From Devosia sp. 66-22 (lineage in GTDB: Bacteria; Pseudomonadota; Alphaproteobacteria; Rhizobiales; Devosiaceae): a stretch of 64,000 bases of DNA. Below, piece by piece: positions 38,139-47,450 of this stretch (positions within the stretch are counted from its first letter, which is position 1; each line of letters opens with the position of its first letter). The notes below the pieces were generated by a model. It saw only the letters and a list, made by a program, of their open reading frames with translations, ran no database searches and was not told the origin of the DNA. Where the stretch lies: NCBI GenBank assembly GCA_001899065.1, contig MKUZ01000030.1, forward strand, positions 79,521 through 143,520, given 5' to 3'. The translations under genes and the position numbers were made by a program.

Positions 38139-39856
38139 GCGACACGATGAAGAAACTGCGCTCCGCCGCCTGGTTCGGCGGCACCGGAAAGAACGCCTTC
38201 ATCCATCGCAGCTGGATGAAGAACTCCGGCCACCCCGAAGACATGTTCGAGGGCCGGCCGGTCATCGGCATCTGCAACACCGCGTCCGATCTGACACCGT
38301 GCAACGCGCATTTCCGCCAGCTGATCGAACCGATCAAGCGCGGCATCTACGAGGCAGGCGGCTTCCCCGTGGAGTTCCCGGTCTTCTCGTGCGGTGAGCC
38401 GAACCTGCGGCCGACCGCGATGATGTTCCGCAACCTCGCATCGATGGATGTCGAGGAGGCGATCCGCGCCAACCCGATCGACGGCGTGGTGCTGCTATGC
38501 GGCTGCGACAAGACCACGCCGTCCCTGGTGATGGGCGCCTCGAGCTGCGACCTGCCCACCATCGTGCTGTCGGGTGGCCCCATGCTCAACGGCATGTACA
38601 AGGGCCGCAAGATCGGCTCGGGCACCGATGTGTTCCGCCTCTCCGAGGAGGTGCGGGCCGGCACCATCACGATGGACGATTTCCTCGACGCAGAGAGCTC
38701 GATGTCGCGCTCGCCGGGCCACTGCATGACAATGGGCACGGCCTCGACGATGGCCTCGATGGTCGAAGCGCTCGGACTGGCCCTGCCGGGCAATGCGGCG
38801 ATCCCCGCCGTCGATGCGCGCCGCGCGCGCCTCGCGCACCTCACCGGGCGGCGCATCGTCGACATGGTCAGGGAAGACCTCAAGCTCTCGAAAATCCTGA
38901 CGCGCGAGGCGTTCGAGAATGCCGTGAAGGTCAATGGCGCGATCGGTGGCTCGACCAATGCCGTCGTCCATTTGCTCGCCATCGCCGGGCGCATCCAGGC
39001 CGACTTCAAGCTCGAGGACTGGGACCGCTTCGGTCGCGATGTACCGACCATCGCCAATCTCAAGCCGTCAGGTGCGCACCTGATGGAGGACTTCTTCTAT
39101 GCCGGCGGCATTCCCGCGCTCATGCACACCATCCGCGACCGGCTGCAGCTGGGCGCAATGACGGTGACCGGCCGCACCGTCGGCGACAACATCGCTGATG
39201 CCGAGGTCTATCTGCCCGACGTGATCCGTCCGCTCGACCAGCCGCTCGTCGCCAATGGCGGTATCGTCGTGCTGCGCGGCAATCTTGCGCCCGGCGGCGC
39301 GGTACTGAAGCCGTCCGCGGCGACGCCCGAGCTGCTCGAGCATCGCGGCCGCGCGGTGGTGTTCGACACCATCGAGGAGTATCGCCGCCGCATCGCCGAT
39401 CCGGACCTCGCCATCACCGCCGACAGCGTTATGGTGCTGCGCAATTGCGGCCCCAAGGGCTATCCCGGCATGGCCGAGGTAGGGAATATGGGGCTACCGC
39501 CCAAGCTGCTGCAGCAGGGCGTGCGCGACATGGTCCGCATCTCCGATGCGCGCATGAGCGGCACGGCCTATGGCACCGTGGTCCTCCACACCTCGCCCGA
39601 GGCCGCCGCCGGCGGCACGCTGGCGCTGGTGCGCGAAGGCGACGAGATCACGCTGAGCGTGAGCCGGCGCGAGCTGACACTGCATGTCAGCGAGGACGAG
39701 CTGGCGCGGCGTCGCGCCGAGTGGGTAGCGCCCGAGTTTGGCGAGTCCGGCTATCGTGGCCTCTATCGCCGCCATGTGATGCAAGCCGACACCGGCGCCG
39801 ACTTCGACTTCCTGCTCGGCTGTCGCGGCGCTCCGATCCCCGAAGAGAGCCACTAG
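38135..39856 (+). CDS. IlvD/Edd-family sugar-acid dehydratase
   Basis: 573 aa from GTG 38135 (GTGA overlap with the previous stop); an ATG at 38147 is the alternative. Fe-S cluster cysteines are visible in GICNTASDLTPCN (Cys47, Cys56) and LCGCDKTTP, plus the family motif MSRSPGHCMTMGTASTM. The length matches pentonate/hexonate dehydratases (L-arabinonate, D-xylonate, galactonate) rather than IlvD. It would convert an aldonic acid to its 2-keto-3-deoxy derivative. Exact sugar unknown. Confidence 0.9.
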   Translation: MSDTMKKLRSAAWFGGTGKNAFIHRSWMKNSGHPEDMFEGRPVIGICNTASDLTPCNAHFRQLIEPIKRGIYEAGGFPVEFPVFSCGEPNLRPTAMMFRNLASMDVEEAIRANPIDGVVLLCGCDKTTPSLVMGASSCDLPTIVLSGGPMLNGMYKGRKIGSGTDVFRLSEEVRAGTITMDDFLDAESSMSRSPGHCMTMGTASTMASMVEALGLALPGNAAIPAVDARRARLAHLTGRRIVDMVREDLKLSKILTREAFENAVKVNGAIGGSTNAVVHLLAIAGRIQADFKLEDWDRFGRDVPTIANLKPSGAHLMEDFFYAGGIPALMHTIRDRLQLGAMTVTGRTVGDNIADAEVYLPDVIRPLDQPLVANGGIVVLRGNLAPGGAVLKPSAATPELLEHRGRAVVFDTIEEYRRRIADPDLAITADSVMVLRNCGPKGYPGMAEVGNMGLPPKLLQQGVRDMVRISDARMSGTAYGTVVLHTSPEAAAGGTLALVREGDEITLSVSRRELTLHVSEDELARRRAEWVAPEFGESGYRGLYRRHVMQADTGADFDFLLGCRGAPIPEESH

Positions 39857-39867
39857 GAGTGCCGACC

Positions 39868-41265
39868 ATGCGCACGCACCGATTGATTGAAATCGACTGG
39901 CCGGAATACAGCATGCCGGTTGCCCCGGCGCGGCCGAGCCGTGACAGCCTGCTCGCCAACCTGTCGGCGATGCGCGCCGCGATGGATGGGCGCGGCTACA
40001 CGCACCTCGTCGTCTATGCCGACCGTGAGCACTTCGGGAACATGCTCTGGGCGACGGGCTTCGATCCGCGCTTCGAGGAAGCCGTGCTGGTGGTCAAGCC
40101 GAGCGGCAAGCCGGTGCTGATCGTGGGCAATGAGTGCTACGACTACACGCAGGTTTCGGCGCTCGTCGTCGCGGGCGATCTACGCGTCGAGCGCTGCCAG
40201 TCGCTGTCGCTGCTGTCGCAGCCGCGCGGCGACCGCCGGCGGCTCCTCGACATCGTCGCCGCCGAAGGCTTCAAGCAGGGCGACAAGGTCGGCGTCGCTG
40301 GTTGGAAGTACTACAGCCCCGCCGAGGCCGAGGACTCCGTCCACGCCCTCGAAGTGCCCTCGATCCTCGCCGACGGGCTGCGCAAGCTGGTGGGTGCCGC
40401 AAATGTCGAGAACGCCACCGACATCTTCATGCACCCGGTCCATGGTCTGCGCGCGCGGGTGACGGTCGACGAGATCGCGGCCTTCGAGTTCTCCAACAGC
40501 CTCGCGTCTGCCGCCATCAGGCGCATGCTGTTCGCCATGAAGCCCGGCATGACCGACCTCGAGGTCTATGCCGCCGGCCAGGTGGCGGGGCTGCCGCTCG
40601 GCTGCCACAGCACGCTGTCGCTGGGCGTCAACAAGAACCTGGGTCTTGGAGGACCGACGGGCGAGACCGTCGTGGCCGGTGGCCCGATGTCGTTCAACGT
40701 CTGCCATTTCGGCTCCAACATCGCCCGCTCGGGCTGGCTCGCCAGTTCGGCGCGTGACCTGCCGCGCGCGGCACAGGACTATGTCGATGCCTTCGCCGGC
40801 CCCTATATCGCCGGCGTCTCCGAATGGCTGAGCATGATGAAGCCCGGCGTCGTCGGCGGCGACGTGCACGCGATGATCGCTCGGAAGCTGCCCTTCGAGA
40901 CCTTCGGCATCTTCCTCAATCCGGGCCATCTCATCCACCATGACGAATGGCTGTCGTCGCCGATCGGGGAGGGCTCCACGGACGAGCTCGCCTCGGGCAT
41001 GTACGTGCAGATCGACATCATTCCCTCCCATCCGGTCTATGGCTCCTCGCGGATGGAAGAGGGGATCGTGATTGCCGACAGCAAGCTTCAGGCCGACCTT
41101 CGGGCGCGCTACCCCGACGTCCTCGCCCGCTGCCTCGCGCGCCGCGACTTCATGCGCAATGTGATGGGGTTCGATGTGCCCGACACGGTGCTGCCGCTCA
41201 GCGACAGCGCGGGCATCGTGCCACCCTTCTTCTTTGCGCCGCACACGCTCATCGCGCTCAGTTGA
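39868..41265 (+). CDS. M24 (pita-bread) family protein with degenerate metal site
   Basis: 465 aa. Creatinase/aminopeptidase-P fold: N-terminal domain through ADREHFGNMLWATGFDPRFEEA, then the pita-bread domain. Of the five usual metal ligands, His (NPGHLIHHDEW) and the last Glu (SRMEEGIVI) remain. The two Asp positions fall in SFNVCHFGSNIARSG and are lost, and the usual EPG Glu region reads VQIDIIPS. It is therefore probably not a metallopeptidase; creatinase-like, metal-free chemistry is an option. Co-transcribed with the dehydratase (11 nt gap). Confidence 0.8.
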   Translation: MRTHRLIEIDWPEYSMPVAPARPSRDSLLANLSAMRAAMDGRGYTHLVVYADREHFGNMLWATGFDPRFEEAVLVVKPSGKPVLIVGNECYDYTQVSALVVAGDLRVERCQSLSLLSQPRGDRRRLLDIVAAEGFKQGDKVGVAGWKYYSPAEAEDSVHALEVPSILADGLRKLVGAANVENATDIFMHPVHGLRARVTVDEIAAFEFSNSLASAAIRRMLFAMKPGMTDLEVYAAGQVAGLPLGCHSTLSLGVNKNLGLGGPTGETVVAGGPMSFNVCHFGSNIARSGWLASSARDLPRAAQDYVDAFAGPYIAGVSEWLSMMKPGVVGGDVHAMIARKLPFETFGIFLNPGHLIHHDEWLSSPIGEGSTDELASGMYVQIDIIPSHPVYGSSRMEEGIVIADSKLQADLRARYPDVLARCLARRDFMRNVMGFDVPDTVLPLSDSAGIVPPFFFAPHTLIALS

Positions 41266-41273
41266 CAGAAGAA

Positions 41274-41346
41274 CGCCCGCGTCTCGGGAGGAGGCGGGCG
41301 CTCATTCTGGCCGGGGCCGCTCCCTTGGGAGCGGCCCTATCTTTTT
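41274..41346 (+). terminator. Double stem-loop terminator
   Basis: A first hairpin pairs CGCCCGC (41274-41280) with GCGGGCG (41294-41300). The second, GGGCCGCTCCC (41314-41324) with GGGAGCGGCCC (41327-41337), is followed by TATCTTTTT (41338-41346), a strong rho-independent terminator for the 37458-41265 operon. It sits between convergent operons. Confidence 0.88.
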
Positions 41347-41351
41347 CTGGG

Positions 41352-42188
41352 TCAGGCTTTGGGAGGAGTCCAGAACGTCAGGCCTTCGGCCTTCGCGATG
41401 CCGCGGATATGGGCGATCGCCGCCGCATAGTCCTCGCGCTTGCTCAGATGCTCGACCACCAGCGGCAGGTCCTGTGCCCGGCGGCTCATCTGGCGCAGCA
41501 GCTCGGCATAGTCGAGCTGCCCCGTACCGATCGGCGCTTCGGCCATCTTGTAGGTGAACTCGGCCGCAAGCAGCTTGGTGTCCTTGGCATGCACGTGCAC
41601 GATGTCGTCGCCGAAGGTGTCGAAGCACTCGGCAATGAACTCGCCCGTCCGGAAATGCCGGTCGAGGTTCATCATGTTGACCGGGTCGAACAGGATGCCC
41701 ACCGACTTGTGGCCGACGAGGTCGAGGAAGCGGCGCACCGATTTCGGCGAGTCGAGCGGCGTCATCACCCAGGTTTCGACCGACAGCCGGGTGGTCTTGA
41801 GGTTGAGGCCGTCGACGACTTCCCGGCACGATTGCGCCAGCAGGTCGACCGCTTCGGGCTTCCAGTTGTCGGGATGCGCCGAGAACACGTCGCGCGGCAC
41901 CGCGGGATCGCGATGGCCGCCGCCGACCACCACCGCGCGCGAGCCGGCGAGGTCGGCACGGCGCAGCAGTTCGCGCGTCGCCGCCACGTTCTCGCGCCGG
42001 ATCGCTTCGTCGGGCGCCGCGAGATTGCAGTAGCCATTGGTCTGCACCGGCGTGATGCCGGCCTTCGCATAAGGTCGGCCGAGCTCGACCAGCTCGGCAT
42101 CCGACATGGGCTTGTCGGCGCCGATGGGCGCGGCGGTGACGCCGAGCGCGATCGCGTCGTCGAGGGAAACGGTTGCACCTAGTTGCAT
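41352..42188 (-). CDS. Sugar phosphate isomerase/epimerase (xylose-isomerase-like TIM barrel)
   Basis: 278 aa. AP-endonuclease-2 type TIM barrel: ETWVMTPLDSP (metal Glu, about residue 147), LFDPVNMMN (Asp), HVHAKDTKLL (His and Asp), LVVEHLSKRE (Glu near the C-terminus) supply the metal ligands of the family. It ends an operon with Gfo/Idh/MocA and CUT1 genes, a common combination for inositol-like or keto-sugar breakdown. Substrate not identifiable. Confidence 0.87.
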   Translation of the reverse strand: MQLGATVSLDDAIALGVTAAPIGADKPMSDAELVELGRPYAKAGITPVQTNGYCNLAAPDEAIRRENVAATRELLRRADLAGSRAVVVGGGHRDPAVPRDVFSAHPDNWKPEAVDLLAQSCREVVDGLNLKTTRLSVETWVMTPLDSPKSVRRFLDLVGHKSVGILFDPVNMMNLDRHFRTGEFIAECFDTFGDDIVHVHAKDTKLLAAEFTYKMAEAPIGTGQLDYAELLRQMSRRAQDLPLVVEHLSKREDYAAAIAHIRGIAKAEGLTFWTPPKA

Positions 42189-42198
42189 CTACATAGCC

Positions 42199-43224
42199 TC
42201 ACTTGAACTCGGGACGCGCCAGGAGCGGGAACGCGTCGGTGTTGAGCGGCAGCTTGATCTGCGCCTGCCGCGCGGCCGACTCATAGGCGGCCATGATGAT
42301 CTCGGTCGTCCGCATACCGATGCGGCCGGCGAGGATGGGATCGCGGTTCTGCTCGACCGCATCGACGAGGTCGTTCATGGCGACCTCGAAGCTGTCGACA
42401 AAGTCGGTGGGACGGCCCTCGAGCCGCTCGATCGTCGTGCCGCCGTCGAGCCAGCCGGTGACGACATCGCCGAACTGCACGAGGCCCTTGGTACCGATGA
42501 CGCGCAGGCCGATGGGACCGGCATCGACACCGCCCTCGAGATAGCCCTTGCCGCCGCCGCGATAGGTCACCACGATCAGCGCGCGGTCTTCGACCGGATG
42601 GCCGTAGCGCCGGATGGCGCTGGTGGTATCGATGGCGGCGAACACCGTCTCGGCGACCGGGTCGCCCAGCATGTAGCCGAACATGTCGATCCAGTGCGTG
42701 CCCCAGCTCAGGATGTCGGCATCGGCGGCGCTGATGCGGCCCTGCACTTCGAGCACTTCGCCGATGCGACCCTTGCTGATCCAGTTGCGCACCTGGAGGA
42801 AGCGGCGCTCGACCCGGCGCTGATGGCTGACGACGAGCTTGACGCCATTGGCGTCGCACACATCGACCATGCGCCTCGCGTCGCCGAGACTGAGCGTCAT
42901 CGGCTTTTCGCAGTAGATCGCCTTGGCGCCCGCTTCCGCGGCGGCCACCACCATGTCGGCATGCAGCGGCGGCCAGGTGCAGATATCGACGATGTCGAGC
43001 TTGGCCTCGGCCAGCATCGCCTTGTAATCGGTGTAGCCGGTGACGCCGTAGTCTTCGGCGAAGGCATCGAGGTTTTCCTGCCGGATATCGCACCCTGCGA
43101 CCAGCGAGACCCTGTCGAGCTTGCGCCAGGTATCCGCATGGATGCGGCCGATGGCAAACCCGCCGCCGCGCTCCTTCGTTCGCTCCCGTGGCCCGGTTCC
43201 GACCAGGCCAACCCTGTATGTCAT
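42199..43224 (-). CDS. Gfo/Idh/MocA-family oxidoreductase
   Basis: 341 aa. VGLVGTGPRERTKERGGGFAIG at the N-terminus has an insert of about 10 residues in the usual GxGxxG region. EKPMTLSLGDARR carries the family EKP motif, and SWGTHWIDMFGYML provides the active-site His. An NAD-dependent sugar or inositol dehydrogenase is likely. Ten bases separate its stop from the isomerase start. Confidence 0.9.
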   Translation of the reverse strand: MTYRVGLVGTGPRERTKERGGGFAIGRIHADTWRKLDRVSLVAGCDIRQENLDAFAEDYGVTGYTDYKAMLAEAKLDIVDICTWPPLHADMVVAAAEAGAKAIYCEKPMTLSLGDARRMVDVCDANGVKLVVSHQRRVERRFLQVRNWISKGRIGEVLEVQGRISAADADILSWGTHWIDMFGYMLGDPVAETVFAAIDTTSAIRRYGHPVEDRALIVVTYRGGGKGYLEGGVDAGPIGLRVIGTKGLVQFGDVVTGWLDGGTTIERLEGRPTDFVDSFEVAMNDLVDAVEQNRDPILAGRIGMRTTEIIMAAYESAARQAQIKLPLNTDAFPLLARPEFK

Positions 43225-43264
43225 CGCGACACCTGCACTTCTATTCGTTGATGTGGGGGAAGGT

Positions 43265-43303
43265 GGAGCGGCGGGCCGGGAGGACGCCCATGCCCGCCGC
43301 TCC
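43265..43303 (-). promoter_or_regulatory. 12-bp stem-loop after the CUT1 SBP
   Basis: GGAGCGGCGGGC (43265-43276) is exactly complementary to GCCCGCCGCTCC (43292-43303), 15-nt loop, located just after the SBP stop on the minus strand and before the oxidoreductase gene. No T-tract. Confidence 0.68.
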
Positions 43304-43310
43304 TTTGGAC

Positions 43311-44588
43311 TTAGAGTTCGCCGTTGATGCAGGCGGCCATGGCCGTCAGCGTCTCACCCACCGGCTTGCTGCCGTTGAGCACGAAATCCAGGTCCGGGGT
43401 GATGCAGTTGGACTCGATCTCGCTCCAGTTCAGCATGAACGGTGCGAAGCGGATGTAGGCCAGCGCATCGGCGTTGGGCTGCAGCGTGTCGAGGAACTCG
43501 ATGGGCTGCTTGGCATACCAGTCGAAGGCCGGGATGTTGGCCGGCGGATAGATCGCGCCGAGCGTGGCTTCCTTATAGGCCGCCTCGAAGCCCGCCTGGC
43601 CGAGGAACTCCTGCATGAAGTTCCAGGCCATCTCCTTGTTCTTGGAGGACTTGAGGATCGAGTAGGCGGTGCCGCCCGTCGGATAGACGCGGTTGGCAGT
43701 GTCCTTGGTCGGCGCCATCACCAGCTTGATGCCGAGGTCGCGGAACTTCTCCGGAGCCTCGACGGCCTTCCACATGCCGATGATCATCATGCCGGCCTTG
43801 CCGTTGAGGAACAGCGAGGTGCAGCCCTGGGCGGCGCCGCCCATGGCCTCGAGCGAGTCATTGGTGGGCACCGATTTGTCGGCCAGCATCATGTCGACGA
43901 AGTACTGCGTCGCCGCGATGGAGTCCGGGCTGTCCAGCATCGACTTGGTCGGTGCCTTGACGTCGTCGACGAGGGCGCCGCCGCCGCCATAGAGGAAGGT
44001 GAGCCAGTTTGACGTCGTCGACGAGCTCATGCACAGGCCATACGATCCCTCGCCGCCGGCATCGGCCAGCTTCTTGGAGGCATCGCGCATCTGGTCCCAA
44101 TTCCAGTCGGCGGTCGGCTGATCGACGCCGGCCGCTTCGAACACGCCGGGGTTGTAGAACATCAGCGCGTTGGGCTGCGCATCATAGGGGATGCCGTAGA
44201 TCTTGGAATCGACGGTGTACCGGTCGAGCAGATGCGGGAAGAAATCCGCGGCCGCGAAGGACTCGGTTGCCGCCAGCATCGGCGTCAGATCTTCGAGAAT
44301 GTTGCGGTTCACGAATTGCGGGAACGGCGAGTTCTCGATGCCCACGATGTCCGGTGCGTCGCCGCTGGCGATCTGGCTGAGCAGCTTGGCCAGGTACTGG
44401 TCCTGCGGCGTGACCTGCACCTCGATTTCGACGCCGGGATATTTGGCGTTGAAGGCTTCGAGCAGGCCGGTCCAACCCGACACCTTGTCGACAGGGTAGA
44501 ACGAGGCGATGACGAGCTTGCTGTCCTGCGGCAGCGCTGCCGTTGTCAGGCAGAGCGTTGCCAGGAGAGAGAGAGCTATTCGCTTCAC
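43311..44588 (-). CDS. Sugar ABC transporter substrate-binding protein (family 1, CUT1)
   Basis: 425 aa. Signal peptide residues 1-20 (MKRIALSLLATLCLTTAALP), mature part LVIASFYPVDKVSGWTGLLEAFNAKYP, then DIVGIENSPFPQFV and GIPYDAQPNALMFYNP, typical of family-1 binding proteins. Unusually it lies after its permeases in the operon. TTTGATGGTCC precedes the start without a strong Shine-Dalgarno; AGGACCATCAAAG is the best match. Confidence 0.9.
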   Translation of the reverse strand: MKRIALSLLATLCLTTAALPQDSKLVIASFYPVDKVSGWTGLLEAFNAKYPGVEIEVQVTPQDQYLAKLLSQIASGDAPDIVGIENSPFPQFVNRNILEDLTPMLAATESFAAADFFPHLLDRYTVDSKIYGIPYDAQPNALMFYNPGVFEAAGVDQPTADWNWDQMRDASKKLADAGGEGSYGLCMSSSTTSNWLTFLYGGGGALVDDVKAPTKSMLDSPDSIAATQYFVDMMLADKSVPTNDSLEAMGGAAQGCTSLFLNGKAGMMIIGMWKAVEAPEKFRDLGIKLVMAPTKDTANRVYPTGGTAYSILKSSKNKEMAWNFMQEFLGQAGFEAAYKEATLGAIYPPANIPAFDWYAKQPIEFLDTLQPNADALAYIRFAPFMLNWSEIESNCITPDLDFVLNGSKPVGETLTAMAACINGEL

Positions 44589-44657
44589 TTTGATGGTCCT
44601 TTCGTTCCCGATTGTAGTTGACGTAGGGGGAGGAGCTGTGGTGCGGCGCGTGCCGCG

Positions 44658-45491
44658 TTATCCTTTGAGGCCCGTTGAGGCGATACCTTCGACGATCTGG
44701 CGCTGGGCGAGGAAGAAGACCACCACCAGCGGCAGCACGGTGAGAACCGAACCCGCCATCAGTACGCCCCAGTCCGTCCCGTAGTGGGAGGCGGCGAGCG
44801 TCGCGATGCCGACGGTCAGCACCTTCATCGACTCCGAATTGATGGCGACGAGCGGCCACAGGAAGTCGTTCCAGAAGTGGATGAAGGCGAACACGGCGAC
44901 GACCGCGAGGGCCGGCCGCACCAGCGGCAGGATGATGCGGAAGAAGATCGTGGGATGGCCGGCGCCGTCGAGCTTGGCGGCCTCCTCGAGCTCCTCGGGA
45001 ATGGTCAGCATGAACTGGCGCAGCAGGAACGTCGCGAATGCGCTGCCCAGCGCCGCCGGGGCGATCAGCGCCATGTAGGTGTTGATCCAGCCGAACTCGC
45101 GGATGATGATGAAGGTGGGGATCAGCGTCACCACCGTGGGCACCATCAGCGTCGCGAGGAACAGCAGGAAGAGCTGCTCGCGGAACGGGAAGCGCAGCCG
45201 CGCAAAGGCATAGGCGCCCATCGAGCTGAACAGCAGCTGGCCGAGCACGATCACCACCGTCACGAACAGCGTGTTGAGGAACTGGCGCGCGAACGGGATC
45301 AGCGAGAACAGCCGCTCATAGGCGTCGAAGGTGATCGGGTTGGGGAACCACTCGGGCGGCATGGTGAACATGTCCTCGGGCACCTTGAGCGAGGTGATCA
45401 CCATCCAGAAGAACGGCAGCAGCGCCATGAAGGCACCGGCGAGCAGCAGGCCGTGCACGACGATGGCGGAAACGATGCGGCGTGCGCTCAT
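44658..45491 (-). CDS. Sugar ABC transporter permease (MalG type)
   Basis: 277 aa from ATG at 45491, overlapping the MalF-type stop by one base (TAATG). EAA loop EEAAKLDGAGHPT around residues 177-189 and the C-terminus VEGIASTGLKG are diagnostic. Pairs with the preceding permease; no ATPase gene in the operon. Confidence 0.93.
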   Translation of the reverse strand: MSARRIVSAIVVHGLLLAGAFMALLPFFWMVITSLKVPEDMFTMPPEWFPNPITFDAYERLFSLIPFARQFLNTLFVTVVIVLGQLLFSSMGAYAFARLRFPFREQLFLLFLATLMVPTVVTLIPTFIIIREFGWINTYMALIAPAALGSAFATFLLRQFMLTIPEELEEAAKLDGAGHPTIFFRIILPLVRPALAVVAVFAFIHFWNDFLWPLVAINSESMKVLTVGIATLAASHYGTDWGVLMAGSVLTVLPLVVVFFLAQRQIVEGIASTGLKG

Positions 45492-46411
45492 TAGCGGCCT
45501 CCCAGTCCCGGCGTGCGGCCAAGGAAGCGCGCCTGGATCAGCGTGATTGCGAGGATGATGACGAACAGCACATAGGCGAGCGCCGAGGCGTAGCCCATCT
45601 TGAAGAACGAGAAGCCGTTCTCCCACAGGTAGAAGACGTACACCTTGGTGGAGTTGCCCGGCCCGCCACCGGTCATCACATAGATCAGGTTGAACACCTG
45701 GAACGAGGCGATGATCGAGATGGTGGTGACAAAGAAGATCGTCGGCATCAGCAGCGGCACCGTGATCGACCAGAAGATCGTCCACGGCGAGGCGCCGTCG
45801 ATGCGCGCGGCCTCGTAATAGTCCTTGGGGATGGCGCGCAGGCCGGCGAGCAGCAGCACCATGTTGTAGCCCGCCGTCTGCCAGATCTGGACGATGGCGA
45901 CCGAGATGAGCGCGACGCTGGGGTTGGTGAGCCAGTCGACGCCGGGCAGGCCGACGGCGCGCAGCATGGCGTTCAGCACGCCGTAATCGGGGTGGTAGAT
46001 CCACTTCCAGACGAGCGCGATCGCGACCGTGGAGGATACGTAGGGCAGAAAGAAGATCGCCTGGTAGATTGCGGTGCCCTTGATCTTGCTGTTGAGCGCC
46101 AGCGCCAGCAGCATGGAGACCGTCAGGCCGCCCGGGATCACGATGAGCGTGTAGATGGCGGTGTTGCGCAGCGCGTTCCAGAACTGCCGGTCCTTGAGGA
46201 TGTCCTGGTAGTTCTCGAGCCCCACCCATTGCGGGTCCGACAGCATGTCCCAGTTGGTGAAGCTGAGGAAGAAGCCGGCCACCACCGGGATCAGCGTGAA
46301 CAGGCCGATGCTCACCAGATTGGGCAGCAGGAACACGAACGCCGCAAACCAGTCGCGGCGGGCCGCGACCGAGTATCGGGGGGGAGCGATGGTCTCAACT
46401 GCTGCAGTCAA
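45491..46411 (-). CDS. Sugar ABC transporter permease (MalF type)
   Basis: 306 aa with six predicted spans; EAARIDGASPWTIFWSITVP (about residues 200-219) is the EAA loop and MTGGGPGNSTKVYVFYLWENGF the conserved periplasmic-loop region. Follows the TIM-barrel isomerase gene after a stem-loop. Confidence 0.93.
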   Translation of the reverse strand: MTAAVETIAPPRYSVAARRDWFAAFVFLLPNLVSIGLFTLIPVVAGFFLSFTNWDMLSDPQWVGLENYQDILKDRQFWNALRNTAIYTLIVIPGGLTVSMLLALALNSKIKGTAIYQAIFFLPYVSSTVAIALVWKWIYHPDYGVLNAMLRAVGLPGVDWLTNPSVALISVAIVQIWQTAGYNMVLLLAGLRAIPKDYYEAARIDGASPWTIFWSITVPLLMPTIFFVTTISIIASFQVFNLIYVMTGGGPGNSTKVYVFYLWENGFSFFKMGYASALAYVLFVIILAITLIQARFLGRTPGLGGR

Positions 46412-46434
46412 TTGTCGTCTCGTGCGTGAGTGTT

Positions 46435-46462
46435 GGGAGGCGGCGGGAGGAAGCCGCCTCCC
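46435..46462 (-). promoter_or_regulatory. Stem-loop between isomerase and permease genes
   Basis: GGGAGGCGGC (46435-46444) pairs with GCCGCCTCCC (46453-46462), 8-nt loop, in the 57-nt gap between the isomerase stop and the permease start on the minus strand. Probably adjusts the ratio of the two messages; no T-run. Confidence 0.6.
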
Positions 46463-46468
46463 CTTGTG

Positions 46469-47323
46469 TCAGTTCGCGGCGGCACTGCCTCGCTTCTCGA
46501 GCAGCTTGGTGAGGAAGGCGAGACTGCTCTCGGCCTGCTCGATCGTGCCGCACTCCACTGACAATGTGATCTCGCGATCCAGCGGATCGAGAATGTGCAG
46601 GACCTTGTCCCAGTCGACGACGCCTTCGCCGCAGGCGCAGCCCACGGGCGTACCCGTCACCTTGCCGCGCTCGCGCTCGGAGTGCTCGAAGCTGATATCC
46701 TTGGCATGGACATGCATCACGCGATCGCGCACGCGGGTCAGCGCCTCATACGGGTCCTCGACGCCGGCGAGATAGGCATTGCCGGTATCCCAGTTCACCT
46801 GGATCCAGGGCGAGGGCACGAGGTCGACGATCCGCAGCAGTCCTTCACTCGTCTTTGTGTAGACGCCATGCGGCTCGACGCAGATATAAACTTTGTGCCG
46901 TGCGGCAACATGCGACAGCCGCTTGAGCGTATAGCGCATCGCTTCATGCGCTTCCTCGTCGCTCATCCAGTCGGGCTTGAGCATCTCGTCCGAGTTGAGG
47001 AACTTGGTGCCCACGAAGTGGGCGAGCACGGCGGCGCGCGTCAGGCGCGACACGGCGGCCTCGGGCTTCATCAAAGGACTGTGAGCGGACAGGCTCGACA
47101 CCTGGACGCCGTACTTGGCGCAGATCTCTGCCATCAGCAGAGGATCTTCTTCCATTGAGAAAGAATGGAAGTATCCGACTTCGCTCAGCAGCTCGTAGCC
47201 GGTATGCACCATCGGCTCGACCCACTTGTAGCCGATCTCGGCGGCGACTTTCACGCCGGCGCGGAAATCCATGTCCGCGGAGCGTACGAACTCCATGTTG
47301 ACCGCTATTCTATACTTAGCCAT
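46469..47323 (-). CDS. Sugar phosphate isomerase/epimerase (TIM barrel)
   Basis: 284 aa. Xylose-isomerase-like barrel with metal ligands suggested by CVEPHG (Glu, about residue 149), NWDTGNA (Asp, about 179), HVHAKDI (His/Asp, about 205-210) and SVECG (Glu, about 257). First gene of the minus-strand CUT1 operon and divergent from an AraC regulator, so it probably acts on the imported sugar or its keto form. Substrate unknown. Confidence 0.87.
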   Translation of the reverse strand: MAKYRIAVNMEFVRSADMDFRAGVKVAAEIGYKWVEPMVHTGYELLSEVGYFHSFSMEEDPLLMAEICAKYGVQVSSLSAHSPLMKPEAAVSRLTRAAVLAHFVGTKFLNSDEMLKPDWMSDEEAHEAMRYTLKRLSHVAARHKVYICVEPHGVYTKTSEGLLRIVDLVPSPWIQVNWDTGNAYLAGVEDPYEALTRVRDRVMHVHAKDISFEHSERERGKVTGTPVGCACGEGVVDWDKVLHILDPLDREITLSVECGTIEQAESSLAFLTKLLEKRGSAAAN

Positions 47324-47450
47324 CAGCCCTAATATCCTTCTGCTTTACTCTCCCGGCGGGCATAGCTTCGCCATGACCGCAAAAGGGCTGCGGCGACACG
47401 GCTCGATCAACACGCTCGACAGGCGAGCGTTCGATTTCGTAAGTTTTCCC

